Assembly (NCBI GenBank): GCA_905250885.1
Contig: CAJNOQ010000146.1
Location: 1 to 64,000, forward strand
Origin: Didymodactylos carnosus
Taxonomy: Eukaryota > Rotifera > Eurotatoria > Philodinida > Philodinidae
Length of the DNA stretch: 64,000 nucleotides
Direction of reading: 5' to 3'
In this document: positions 34,601-49,600 of the stretch, piece after piece
Layout of the letters: the number at the start of each line of letters is the position of its first letter
Position numbering within the stretch: the stretch's first letter is position 1
The notes under the pieces: model-generated
What the model was told of the DNA's origin: nothing
Seen by the model: the letters and a program-made list of their open reading frames with translations, nothing else
Databases searched by the model: none
Translations under genes and position numbers: made by a program

Positions 34601-37600
34601 AAGTAGTAGATTTTTGAACTAATTAAGAAAGTATTTTATTCATTTTCGTTTTGACTTACTATTTAAAAATGATCTTTCTTCGAAACAAAACCTTGTAAAA
34701 CTATTAGCAAAAAATAATTCGTTTATTCTTTATTTCGACTGTTAGTATAAGCGTACACACCGATCTTCCTCCTGTTTCTAGACAATTAAGAATTAACGAG
34801 TTTAAATACATTTTTTATTTTTGATGCTATTCTTGCGCTACACAAAAATAACCCTATAGTCTAACAAAAAAAAAAAAAAAGATGAGAAAAAAATTCGAAA
34901 TCAAATTCGCTATGCGTCAGATGAGTGAGTGCAAAATATGGTGCACAAGGAACAAAAAAAAGAAATATTAGGATTTTTCAATGAGACAAAATCAGGAAAA
35001 AAGAAAAATATGATGTGGATTCTGTTATTTTTATTTTCTTCTTCTCTTGTATTAATTTCGTGAATAAACATTGTCGTCCGGTTTTTCTTTAAATCATCTA
35101 CTACTCCAATTAACGAGAAATTACATTGAACATCCTGATTTATGAAAATATCTTCACTAGTAAAAATGTTTCAATATTTAAAATCTAACAAAAAATATTT
35201 TAATTTTGATTGAAGACTGGAAAAATTCATCATTTTCTCAAGATATAAAAGTTTTAGTATTGAATAGACCATTGATTAAAGTTAATAAAATTTAATAATG
35301 TAGTCACAGTATACGTACAATTGGTCATACAAAATTCTTCTATTTGTTTTCTCTCCTTTAATCACATGTTTATGAAGATATACACTATTATACTATTAAA
35401 CCGATATAAATGATTTTATCGAAAATAAAAGAACGGAAATGAAAAAGAACAGAAGAAAAAACGATTGAAAAACACGTATGATTTACTATTTAAAATAAAA
35501 ATAAAAAAAAAGGTTAATTTAATACTTAATACAATACGGGCATCGAATAAATACCAGCCTTTTTCTCTCTTTATTTTTTTTGATTTGATTTATTGTTATA
35601 TTTTACATATATTTAAGAAAAATTATTGCAAGCTGAGACCAATCAATGTGTCATATAATAAAAAAAACACTACTATGTAGAACATATAACTTAATTCAAA
35701 TAAAACAATTCAATTGATAATTAAAAATTTTTCTCTCTTTTTTTTTTGTTTTTTTCTTTTTAATATTTAGAAAGAAAAAAAAAGAAATATAATTTGTTAC
35801 AAAAGATAAAGAATATACGTTTTCATAAGATTTTTTTTCTTCTACTGACAGATAGTTTATTTGCTTAAAGTAAATAATATTTTATATTTGATGTTAATTT
35901 TAACTAATTGGCTAGTTAAACGAGAAAAATATCAAGAATAAATTTTAATATAACAACAACTAGTATAAGATCAATAATCGTTTATGAAAAGGAAGAAAAT
36001 ATGAAGAAATTTTTTCTTTAACACTAAGATCGTGACATATATACTTTACTTACTAGTATAAAAAGTAACAAAAATCAAAAATTTAAGTTTTATAAACTAT
36101 TGCAAAACGAGCAATTGACTCGTTTTTCTTTTTTTTCTTCTTTTCTTTTTTCTCTTTCTTATTCAATGATTGTCGTATAAAGTGCACAGCTGCATTTCTC
36201 TTTTATTTTTTATGATTAAAAAATTTGGTTGTTTTTTTTTTTTTTTTTTTTTTTCCACCATTATACCATGTGTCCTTCTCACTATCATTGTTGCTTTTAT
36301 GATTTTCTCTAATGAAGTAATACACAACACAAATTTTTTTTTCTCTTTTTCTTGCAAATAATGAAACACAAAGGATAAGAACGAGACGATATATCATCGA
36401 AAAAATAAATTATTTTCCATCATCATTATTATTATGATTATTATTATTATTATTATTATTATTCGTGAAGCTCGATTATAATAAAAAAATATTTAAAAAA
36501 AAAAAAAAAAAAAAATGAAAGAAAGTTGATTGTCTATCATTATCATTCTTATTCTTATTCGATCTATCTACAGGTGCATATTGGGTTTTCTCTTTACCTT
36601 TTTTTTTTCTTTTTTATTGCTATAATGATTAAATATAATAAGAACAAGAGGATCATGATGTTTATTTTTAAATAATTATCGTCTTTAATATATTTAGTTG
36701 AATGATACAGGTAAAATGAAACACAAAAGAGATAACTATTTATCGATCATTGAATTATACGCATAATGAATGCGTATTATATGGCTTATCATCAAATAGT
36801 CTATTCTCAACGCGTATCATATTTGATTAGCCAACGGTAAATTTAGCATATATATATATATATATCTATATATATACACACATAGCAGTTTATCACATTG
36901 ATTAGGCAATTTTCACTCTACGTTTTTTTTTAACCTTGAATGCAACAAGTGTATTTAACATTTTTTCCACTTTGGCTCCAGAAGTTATCGAACTTTTGAC
37001 ATTGTACACTATTCTCAAATTCAAAATAAAGAAGAAAAAAAAAAACCACATTATGATTATTATTCGTCTAAAAATCATAGTTACACTAAATCATACATAT
37101 ACATACTTATAGGAAGAAAGAGATAGCAGTTTAAAATAAAATAAAGTATTTAAATATACGTTTATTTTAGCATCTGCTTTAAAGTAATTTTTTTGTTCTA
37201 TATATTTTTTTTTCTCGTCAAATTACCACTACTAGGTACGCTATTTTCGTTACCTATACACGCTACATATTATCACGTAGTTACACAATATGGTAAAATA
37301 AAACATGATTTACAAATTATAATGTAAATTATATGCATAAGAATTAGGAAGAAAAAATCTTTTATAAGTTGAAAAACGAAAGTAATAGAATAAATAATAA
37401 AAAGAACAGGCAAATGAAAAATATCGGAAATATGAGCTTTCTAGGTTAAGCAAAGGAAGAAAAGGGAAAAGATTAAAAATGAAACGAAAAAATAAATTAG
37501 AAGAGTTAAATACTTTGATGCACAAATCAATATGCACACACACACACACACAACAAACTAACAAGTCTTTTGCAAAAAACTGAGAATTTATATCTCACTA

Positions 37601-40600
37601 AGCTTAATTTATAAATTAACTTCAACGAAATTTTCAGATCAGATGTATTAATCATGATCATTGACAGTCATCACAATACTTTAACTACATGTTTGCTATT
37701 TTCTTACTCGAAGAAGAAGAAAAAAACCATCATGAAACTGACGATAGAATCTACTTTTTTCAATTTAACAAATAATAATTTGATCATTTACAAAAAATTC
37801 TTTAACTAAACTATTCTATTTAATTTCCAACTAGATAAAACAGTTCTAACTTCTAACTTACTTCTCGATGTTCTTTCCATCTGTTTAGTACTTCATTTCA
37901 AACAACAAAAAAAATTGAATGAAAATGAAAATCAAAGCACTAGTTTCACTAAAACATTCGACGGACGGGTGTTAAAGAACTAATAAAAATAATCACCCCG
38001 TTAACTTTTTTTTCTCTTTATTCTTCTATTCTTTCTCTCTCTGTCTCTCTCCTTCTCTCTCGCTCTCGCTCTTTTTTCATAAACAAATCATTTATAACTA
38101 ACTACTGTACAAGTCCCTACAAGGACACGTTTGATTATGATTAAACTGAGACTATAAGGCAAAACGCGCACTACATTTTCTAATTCTTCTTCTTTTTTTC
38201 TTCTCTATATTTATTGCACAACAAAGAACTGTTTTCAAAAAGATAAATAAAGTAATGAATGACTACAAAACACCATACACACATGTATATACACGTTACT
38301 AAAAAGAAAGACGGAGAGAAAATGGAAATTAATAGAAGACAAATGATAAGAACAACAAAAATACTATTGGCATGATGAAAGAGTTTACGTATTAAGAATA
38401 AAAAGTTGAAAACTTAACATATTTTAGATCGTAGAAATGCTGACCTTTTTCTTAACGTTTAACTGGAAGCATTAGAATTTCTCTACTAATCAGTCTACTA
38501 GTGATAAATTATTATTCTAACTTATTTTGACCTCAAAACTGATCGAGATAAAAACTCGTGACACTTTCATTTGATAACATTTTAATTTCCATATAAGTTA
38601 TTAAACAAATTTGATCCATTTTGTACATAACTTCTCAACAGTTTCAAAAGACTAGAAAGAAGCATTCAAAAATGAAAAAATTCTTTTTTTATTTAATGTT
38701 GAATTAATTATTCTCTTAATCATCAGGTAGAGGACGCACTTGGATGGTATCATTTCGCTTATTCACAACAAGAAAACCATTTTTTTCTTCAAGGTAATCG
38801 AACATCACTTTCTAATTCACAAAATAACAGAATTAACTGAACATTCGTAGAAATGTTTTTCATTTTTTCTTTAAGTTTTGGGATCAAAATAAATGGTATG
38901 TAATAGCTTCTATCATTAATGACTGCTAACAAACACTTTTTATAGTGAAAATATGGCAAAAAGAACAACTAGCGCTAGCAAATTTAACGGACATTGATCG
39001 AGTTAAGTTAGATGCAAGAGTTAAGTGGCAAACAGTACAATTGCGCTTTTTCACTTTTTTCCTTGAAGTTTCCGCTTATTTTATTTTTGTATATATAAAA
39101 CTCGATATAATCTAGGAATTCAATGAAAACATTTTGAATGTATTTAGAGTGTGGTAAAGTAGTTCGAAGACAGTCTCATTGTAGAATTACAACGAAGTGG
39201 TGTTAGCTTATCCTGACGAATTTTTATCACCTTTTCATACCTTTAAGTCCTCTCCTCATTTTTCAATATTTATAATACAATCTAGTCGTGTTACATCATC
39301 TTTAATTATAGTAAGTGCAATGGGACTCGGGATACATGCTTTAGGAATTAAAGACTAGGCACTTTTGCTAGTTATCATGACACTTACGGTCACAATTGAT
39401 CACGATAAGATGCAATAATTTTACTGTTTTACAGAGAAAAATTGTCATTCAAAATTCAAGCAAGTTTATAAAATACATTTTTGTGAATAAGAAATAGTTT
39501 CCTCTTATAGATGTTATTTCTGATTTACGAGTGAATACTTCCGTGCAAATTCTAAAAGATATCAGAAGTAATCAGGCATTAGAAATCAGAGAAAGGATAA
39601 CGATTTATAGATAACTACAGATTAACCTGAACTCTTTCAATACCATCGTTTTCTAACAAAGTACAATACAGATATCGACCTATTTGCTCATAATAGAAAT
39701 CTAACCAACTACGCTATTATATTCACAGAGTGGAACAAGATAAGTCACAATGACGCTCTAAAATGTCATGTTATTATAGTTGATGCGTAAACGCAGGAAT
39801 AAATGATGAACCAATTAAAATCTAGAACTTTTTCATATTATTTGTAATGAAGGAACACATAATGGCATATCTGATGGTGATTATATACGACATCTATGTG
39901 TTATTAAAATTCTTCCCTTAAAATATCATTTCAATTGTATAAATTCAGATGAATATAAGAATAAACTTGTTCCTGTTTTAGATCATCTAATTTTCGGAAG
40001 TTTATCAAAAATATACACAAAATTTTATTTCTTAGAATGACGAATTTATCTGACAACTGTAGTCTGGGGTGGGGTACTAATATGACTAGGTGACGCAGGT
40101 GTACGTACAGGATCAAGAGACATTTATAATCTGATTCACTTTATTCACAAAATCCTAGAGAGATCTACATATATGTGATTAACCGCTTTTAGAAAACTGT
40201 AGTTTTATCTATCAAAACATTTTATACAAGCGGAAGATTTCCATAAAATTGGAGTATGCCGATCATATAAAAGAATCTCCACTCTAGTTTTAACCATCTG
40301 TTGGGTGTGTAATCCTTACCGTAGCCTTTAATGCGTTTATAAAACTATTTTTGTAGCAAACATAAAGTCAAACGTCAATTCATAAAAAACTCTACAAATT
40401 CTAACAAAACCAACTTGTTCAATCAACATGTCTTAACTGTCTGGACTTAATATAGAATTGAAAAACAAACTCGATCTACTTTATCGATCTTTGCTTTCCT
40501 CACAATCACCTAGACGATAAGCCCTCTCTGACCTAGATTTTATTTTTCCAAGACAAAGGATGAGAATAAATTCATCAAAGTATTTTGAAACTTAAACTTT

Positions 40601-43600
40601 CAAAAAAATAAAATAAATTCTATATAAATAAAGAGTTGAACTCATAAACTTTTAGGTTAAGTAAAACCTTTTAGATTAAGTAAAACTTAGATTAAAATTT
40701 CTACTCTATATATTACACGATTATTTCATAATTTTCTGACTATTATACCTCAAAACGAACGTTTATACCTACTTGAATTAACCATCTATGGTGTTCTCTA
40801 TTCTAGTATAAACTCGAGAAAACCTTTTCCATCGTTGGATTAATAATAATAATAATCGCAACAGATTGTGCAAATTCTGTCAAATTACTTTGTGCTGTAT
40901 ATTACTAATAATAAAAAAAATATATATATGAAGACATCGACAGTTTCTTTTGTTTAGCGAATTAGGATAGAAGAAAAAAAGAGAAAGAGAAAAGACCACA
41001 TTAAGTGAATGTGTGTGTATGTAAAAAAAGATCGTTAGTGAAATATAATAATAATCATCTAATCAGAAGACGAAAAAGAGAGAACTAACTCTCTCTTTCT
41101 CCTTTCTCATTATCATCAACTATTCTTCTCTTACTCTCGTCTAAAAAGAACATACGAAAAACAATAATGAAAATGAAACGAGGTACGCCGACGTTTGTTG
41201 AGAGTTTCTGATCAGAAAAAAAATGTAATATAATGTACTTTACCGTTCTTCTTTCGTCTCATTTTTAAATTTTGTTTTTATTGTTTTTCTCCCCTCTTCA
41301 TTCATTACCTTTCGTCGTCGTATATATTCAGAAGAGAGAAGTGAGAGTGAGTAATTGCAAAGAAAGACGCTAATTCAACAAACATACAACATCAAGTATT
41401 CTGATGATTTGCTATGAAATAAATATATATATATATTTATATATAAGAGAGAAAAAAAGATCTCTAATTTTAATTCCTTGAAAAAAAATATATATTTCGA
41501 ACTAGAAATATTTATAAAAAACAATATAAGAATTTCTTTTTTTATATTCTCACAATCAATTATTAATGCATAAATGGCGGTGGAAAGAGATACAGTCCAA
41601 AGAAAAGATTAAAACTTGTTTTCGGAAGAGATTGAAGAATAAAATCTAGAATTTGTTCGTTTTTGAGCTATCTCACGTATCAAGTAGAAGTTCGATTTTA
41701 GTATAAACAAATGATGAATGAAACTCAACTTCTGTAAAAGTAAAGTGACCGTATCAACGTTAAGGAAAAAATTAAATTCGTTTAGGGTCGTGGAAAAATG
41801 TTTTTTTGTATTTAGTATACGCAATAGCCTAGAAGATTTTTTATTTTTGACGAGGGTTACTGCCAAAACTTTAATGAAATTATTTGAATTAAATGGCGAA
41901 AAATAATTTCCATAGGAAAATAATGATAGTTTTAAAATTTTCCTGACTCCTCACCAAAAATAGAAAATTTTCTGGATTATTGCATGTACTGAACACGGAA
42001 AAGCACTTGTCCACGGCTATGAAAGAACTTTTTTTCCCGTAATATAGAAGTAGTGTGGTGATTTAAAATTTGACGTCACTTTTCGTATAAAATCGTTTAC
42101 AGAATTTTATCCAAAATTTGAGGGTTGAAAGAGCTAACATTTCTTGAATGGATAGGTATGCCAACTCATATGTGGTTGTATCCTCAGTGAATATTTGTAT
42201 ATATTATTGCTGTATTGTAGACGGAACGAGTTGACATAAAAGAAAAGTAAACAGCTAAGAGAAAAAGAATGATGGTGATCTTTTGACAAATCACCGGTTA
42301 TATAGCAACTTTTCAACTGTTAATTTATTTTTTCTAAACAAACAACTCAATTCTGTGAGAATCATTCGTATCACAAATTTTTTTCACATGTTCATTTGAA
42401 AAATAGTCAGATACTGTCTGTCTTTGAACGCTCACTTTGCAATACTGTATGGTTAGAGATCCAACGTATCGTATCTATGTTCAACATACTTGTAATATGC
42501 AACGGTCAAAAAAATCATCATTTTTATAAAGAAAAGATAACTTACAAAAATTCAATATAGTTGCTTACGAAGTGTATAGTAACAAATGTGAAGATGTCAT
42601 GTCACAGATCTCATTGATCTCCTGGTTCATGTAGTGACAGACAGTTGATATGAGTGATAGGTAGCGGGTAATTGTCTTCTCAAAGAACATTTATTAGCAC
42701 TATTTCTGCTGTATTCATGTGATTATTGATCATCTCACAGAAAAGAAACGAAAAAGTCTGTAAAAATGGACTCATTTTTCCGGAATTAATTATTACTCAA
42801 TAATTAAAATACATATCGGAAGAATAATTCCAGATGATTTATCCATAACTGCTACAGATTGAATTGATCTTTTTTCCAAATCTATCCGATCAAGATTAGC
42901 TCTGAATGTGTAATTGTTGTCTCGCAATAGAAAAGTGCCTAGAAAGATAAAAGAAAAAAAAAAAGAATTTTTTTCTGGTGAAATAGAAAAGTCTCCTTTT
43001 GTTACATTGAGTCGACTTAATAATTTTAATCAATATGTTAAACATGTCACATGTTGACGACTAGAGTTGTTATTATTATCATTTAGAACAATGTCGTCGT
43101 CTATTGTCTACACATCGAGCCCTATTAATGAACAATCAATCAAATAAAAATATGTAAAAATAATGCTTAGTTTTTAATGTCTTGTTCATCATACATATAT
43201 ACGGAGCGCGTCTTGCAGGTGAAATTGTCAGAGAGAGAAAGAGAGAGAGAGAGAGAGAATAAAGAAGAGAGAAGAAAAATAAATAAATTATACGTTTATA
43301 TGTATATAGTTGCTGATAATAATTACTGTTTATACATCCATATACGAAAGAATCTATATATACATATACAAATATAGAGAGTATCCTGATAGAATAGAAA
43401 GAAAGGAAAAAAAAAGAATTAAATGGAACATGCAACCAGCATGTTTCGCTACGATATATCAATTATATTGTATGAACGATAGAATTTGTTTGTTCTCTCT
43501 ATAACTAACTTTCACGATGAATAAAGGATATGATATAGTCGTTTAAGTTCGATAATACTCTACACTATTTACTAGTAAATTTATCGATTAATTGATAGAG

Positions 43601-46600
43601 CGGAAATATTAGATTTTAAGTAAATTCTATCGATTTTTGCCTTCCATATATTTTTAAAAATCAAATACATTGTGCAATACATATTTTAGATTTTTTTCAG
43701 AATATCGAGGCAAACTTCAGCGTTAATGTATATATAAATTGCTTTCTGCTCAAAAATAGAACTTGATTCTCGTATATGAAAACAGAATTTAAAGTGCATA
43801 GTATACTATGATTTAGAGTCTTATCTTGTCTATTTTATTCTAAGAGATAATTCCATAGATTTTCCAAGAACTTTATAATCTAGGAATAAGAAAGAAGCTA
43901 ATTTGTTTTCTCAAAAGGTGCGTACATAATATTGTTTAGCCTAGAAATATATCGATTTTTTCTATAGAAAAATATAACACAGCATCAAATCTTACTTTAT
44001 CCTGGACAGTATCAATAACATGAACATGTATACAGAAGAAAAAAAGTTAATCAAACTTCAAACTGATTCAATGTCCATATATAGCCGGTAACTAATGAAT
44101 GATCGCAAACAGGGGTGCAACATACATACTTGTAGTGTCTCTCTCTCTCTCTCTCGTTCTGCTTGCGTATAGCTACAGCTTAATGAGTATAAAAGAACGA
44201 AACAATACAGACAAATATGTTGATGACATTAGAAAAAATTAGTAATTGTGATCTGTACCCCTTCCATCTCCCTTTTGGTCGGTCATATTTATTCTTTTTT
44301 TCCTTGCCATAAAAGATTTCCTATGAGTGTGTTAATTTATTTCTTCTCTTTTTTTTTTTAAGCAGAATATATGTATGATCAAAAACGAAAGCTAATAATA
44401 GAAAAACTAATTTGTTCTTTCTTTTTTTTATTTCATTAATTTGGACGACGATGTTTGTTAGAGAGACGGTCGGAATATGTAAAAATTTTGAAACAGTTTT
44501 CTTATATGACCTCTAATATTATAAATGGAATAGAATAGAGAGGAGAGAGAGAGAGAAACACTCGTTTAAATTTCACTTTTTGTTTTTTTCAACTGTACAT
44601 ATATACAGTCGTGTTCATTCATCTAATTAAAGATATTCATTGCTCTTATAGTAGACAGTGAGTTCACTTAGTTATAAGACACACATATAATCAATATGCT
44701 ACAGCACTAACAAACGCACAAGAATTAAATATATTTGATATGTAGATATTGCATTTTTGCATTAGTGATGAGGTAGAGAGTTCAAAAACATATGTATTGT
44801 GTATAGTTATCAAACTGTCAGATTAAATACCAATAAAGGGAACGAGAGCCATCATGTTTTAAGTCCAAAGATTTACATTATAGTATCGATTAGATCCCGA
44901 TTTTTCATTATTTCTAAGGACACAAAAACAAAATAGACAGGTGTATAAAATGCGTTTTACACATACTGTAGAATATATCCACTAACAACGCCAACATTCT
45001 CTTACTTCATATAACAGTCAGTTAACAGAAATCCAGCTCCATCTGATTAGATCTAATCACCATATTCTTCGAACTACACCGCTAATACATTTATTAACTG
45101 AAAGCAGACAATGTTTAGCGGCTATATCATACTTATTTCCCAAATTGCTTAACATTTTAAGAATACGACGCCACTTATCATGCGAATGTAGCAATTAGAG
45201 GTAGGATCGATTTTGAACTATGCAAAAGTGTGAAACATATCGGAATCATCAGAATAAAAGCAAATAACTTCCTCAGCTTTTTATCCCTTACTGACTTCAA
45301 AAAAATCAAGAATCCGTTGCACGGAAAAAACGACGAGATGACTAAAATGGCCTCTAAAGATGCTGCAATGCTTCATTACTGTTGAATTGTCATGTGATTT
45401 CCGGACAAAGTACGTATTCCACAAAATCAGTCATGTTTTTAATAAATACTGTTTTTCAAGAAAAGTTTTAGAGTCCTTCTTCGACATTCTCGAAGTTTTT
45501 CGTCATGTTATATGATCATGAGTTACAGATCAGGAATACAGTAGATTTTTAAAGTATTCATCTATAAATAATTGTTTGCTTTTGAGAAATAAAAATATCC
45601 CAAATAAATCAGTTTTGTTAGAAAATGGCTTTGGGAGCCTAGTAGGAGGATATTTCAAAAATCGTCTTGCATGAAATTTATTAACAGTAAAATGAGCTCT
45701 TTATTTCAAATGAATATTAGCGATCTCTAGTAAAACGATCTCTTTCATTCAACTTACTCTCTTTTTAATTATTGTTTATCGATAATCACTTGTAAATATT
45801 ACTATGACAACAACCTTTTTTTTCTGATTATAATAAGAGAGAAAAAAAAATAAAAAACAGTAAAAAAAATGAGAAGAAATTCTGATGTCTCTTTCAAAAA
45901 TACAACGCTTAAACTAAGAATATGATGTTATTTCATTAAACAGGACCTATTCGGTTTACAACACATACGAAGAAGAAAAAGAAGGATAGAGACAACAAGA
46001 AAAAAAGTCATTGTTATTATTATATAGTTATTATTCTTGTTACTTATTCTTCTGATTGTTCGGCTAGGTAATTATCGATATATTTCATGCGCATCCATTT
46101 ATATATTCGACTGACTTTTTTTTTTTGTATTTTGCGATTTATTTCTTTATCAAAATCGATTTAACTCTATAGTATAGACATATTTTCTAAGACATATTCT
46201 GTTATAGACAAAAAAAAACAATATTTGATTTATCAAATTTCTGTGAAAATTTCACATATTCTCATTATATACTTAGATAACAATTTAAACGTATAGTTTA
46301 TTGAAATAAGTTAACAGAATGTCTAAAATGATATAGACACTATGCAGTAAACTAAGATTCATCTAAATTCATACAGTTTCATCGAAAGTACTGGTTAAAA
46401 AACATAGTAAATTGAACAAATTTGTTTCATTTACTTCTTTATTTTCTAGTCAAATGAATCCTTATACTTGAAAACGTTATCGTACCTCTTATTCATGTCT
46501 CATTGTTCATTAGCCAAAGCCCTTTTTAACTTGTTATTATTATTAGTTGTATTGAAAAAAAAAAAAAGAAGGGATATATAACAAAAAAATTAGTCTAATC

Positions 46601-49600
46601 GCGGCGTCGATGAATAATAATTTAATCATCAATCAAACTTATTTATTCTCACATGTTATCTCTTGTCTCTTCCCTTCTTCTTTTTTTTTCGCATTTTTCT
46701 CATGAATAACAAACAAAAAAAAGAAAAAGATGAGAACATGAACTATATAAAGTCAATGATCTATATCAAAATAGCTAAGGTGAAAAATAAGTTAAATGAT
46801 ACAGTATAAAGTAGAAGAACGCATTAGAAAGATGGCATTATCTGACCGTTATTAGAATTTTATTCTATTATGTTCATAAAATCTCAAATAAGTATTATAA
46901 AAATTGAAATAAAAAAAATGAACAAAATATAATTTTATTCTATCATCAAGAAAGACATGGTCTTTATCAAACGTTATCACTCTTTTCTAAAGTTGAAGTA
47001 TCTATATTCGATTATATGAACTGAACTTGATAGTATTTATGAGGTCATTCTTTTCTTATTTATTTATTTTCTTTTTTTTTTATAGAAGATTGTTCTTGTT
47101 CACTTACCTTCTTTTGATGTTGTTTGCGTAGATGTTCTTTGAAAACTGTTCAAATCGATTCCAAGTAATGACATACATCGATTTATTGCACTAGTGCTAC
47201 AATTATGAATTGTACAGAGATGTTGCTTCATTAAATCCTAAAATTAGTAGTAACAAATAATCATCATTAACTTAATTATTTTTAATGATCGGATAGTAAA
47301 AGACAGTAACATTAAAAATACTTACAATACTATTAATAGATTCTGAGCATAGTGGACAAGATAATGAACTGATGAATGTTGTACGTAACTCAGTTGGTTT
47401 TTCGTCTAGATCATTTGTTTGTTTTGTTAAAATAGATTCATCTTCAAATTTGACATTGTTATTCTTCTTCTCGTCGATTTTATTCTCATCATTTTCGTCA
47501 ATATTCACGTCTTAAAAGAGGAAAAAACAGGCTAAAATTTTCTATAACTTGGTTAAAATAACAGCAAAGAATTCGATCTGAATTTTAAAGACAAAACTCA
47601 TTGATACAAATAAACAATAGGCAATCACTGTATTCGCTAGTTTTTTCCCTATAAATTACCCAATTCACTTATGATTTGTAGTGGATATTAGAGAAAGACC
47701 AAGTAATATAGAATTTTTGCTAACTGTAATAAGGAGAATGTTTGCAAAATTTGAATCATGTAAAATCTTGATAGTAGTGATGGAAAAGAGATGGCATGTC
47801 GAACACAGTATAGATCTTCTGTTACCTAGCTTTTATTCGCCCCATGTCTTTAATTCTGAGAACATATCTGATCAGGGTGGTAATATAAAAATTGACGTGG
47901 GATATGTTCACGTGTTTGGAATACGTTAATTGAAAGTCAAATGTTTTACTCTCTAAGTATTCAGTATACTTCCATGATATCATTTTTCTTGTTCGTAAGA
48001 ATTCACAATGATTATGGCTAGCAAATATCCGCCCAAACGAACAATTATACTTTTAGGTACAGGCAGCACTGACAGGGGACTGTAAAACTACATCGCAGAC
48101 TTTCAAAGTAACAATTTTTGAAAATGTAAACTTGTAGGGAATATTAGATTATATATGTGTACAAATTATTAAAACTGCTGTGTATGAAAAATGTACAAGG
48201 TGAGAATTTCAAGTTAATTTAAAGAGTGTAACTTCTATAACTCTGTATAACTTTGCTGATTAATTTTAATAATTTGTGAACATATTTAACGTGATATTCC
48301 CTACAACTTTACATTCTCAGAAACATTTATTTTAAAAGGTTATGATGGGCTATTAGAGACTACAGTTTTACAGAAAGGTAAAAGCAAAACATAATAGCCA
48401 TAAAGAATACAAAATTCGTAATATTCATCAAAAAAGAGATTTGTCTGTAGAAAGTCCTAAGAACGGGAGATTATTGAATTCTCGTGAATTGATTACTACA
48501 GACTGAATGAATTCTCTTTTTCAACGATTATATTCGTAAAGCAAACGTTTTTCTTTAAAATGAGATGAGGCGCACGTAGGAGTCATATTTTGGTGTTAAT
48601 CAACAGGAGAATATTCCGAGTTGATAATCAGATCATATTCATTTTATTTAATGATTTTTGATCGAACTCATTTCATTTGAAATACACTGTTTAGAAAATA
48701 GTTTTCCGAGTGGTTCTAAGTTAAAGGAAAAATGCTAAAGAACTGCTCGAAACTGCAGCTTTCAATTTTAAAATAAAATTTAGTAACTCGAGAAGAAAAA
48801 AAGTGATTTTCATGTACTGATGTGAAATATCTCTTGTAAAAATTTCCGCCCGGTTTCAACGAATTTTTGAATGAGAACATGATGGCATTAAATGTGGTAT
48901 GATTGAAGTTTGAACTACACTAGTGGTTATATCAAGAAAGAAACTGTTTTTACTTTTCTGGGAGTGGTTCAAATTGTAGAGGACAATTTACTCTTCCAAA
49001 TGGAGTGCCTAACTAATTCTTGAAAATTTGGTAAAAAACTGGAAAGGGGGGTCTCACCGTAAATTATATTGATTTTATATGAAATAAATGACAATTTTTG
49101 AAAAGTCCATATATTTAATTCTCAATGATTTTATAATATTATTTATCTAAAATCAAATTTTATAATTTTTGTTTAAAATTATCATCTATTTTAGAAGAAG
49201 TGATAAAATCGAGATAAATTCTGAGAATCGAATTTTTGGATTTTTATATAATCAGGATTGATTTTATAGTCTAATTTTGTAGAAAGTTAAAGATGATCGA
49301 TGATCGATGATTGTTATAAAATCTTCAAGGATTAGATATATGTACTTTTCAAAAATCGAAAATAGAAATTGTTTTATAGAATTTCTAAAATTGTTTTCGA
49401 CTCTGTTTGTTTGTTTATTAGCTAACAGAAAAGCCGGTATCAATGCATTCTATAATTCCGTTATTTTGTTTGTTTGTTATTTTACTTTGCTAAGACAATA
49501 TAAAATTAAAAACGATCTACAAGAGACAGAATAAAACTGACCACTAATGATCTAGTAGAAATGTCACTGAAGATGTTTTGAACATATTAGCAGACTTTTC

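Larger units (their letters stand above)
34462..47107 (-). other. ZFHX intron 5, 12.6 kb, microsatellite-rich
   Basis: The largest intron, between exons 5 and 6. It is strongly A/T-rich with homopolymer runs (36232-36254 T, 36495-36515 A), an ATT tract at 36424-36463, CT-rich DNA near 38030-38070 and a GA tract at 43230-43258. A degenerate foldback relic lies at about 41600-42050. Between 38700 and 40000 there are a few coding-like fragments, listed separately. A giant intron in a developmental regulator is a usual place for enhancers, but nothing in the sequence proves that here. Confidence 0.65.

Noticed and set aside
47681-47929. An 82-codon plus-strand frame in ZFHX intron 3
   Set aside because: No recognisable domain, no splice context, and composition like the surrounding DNA.
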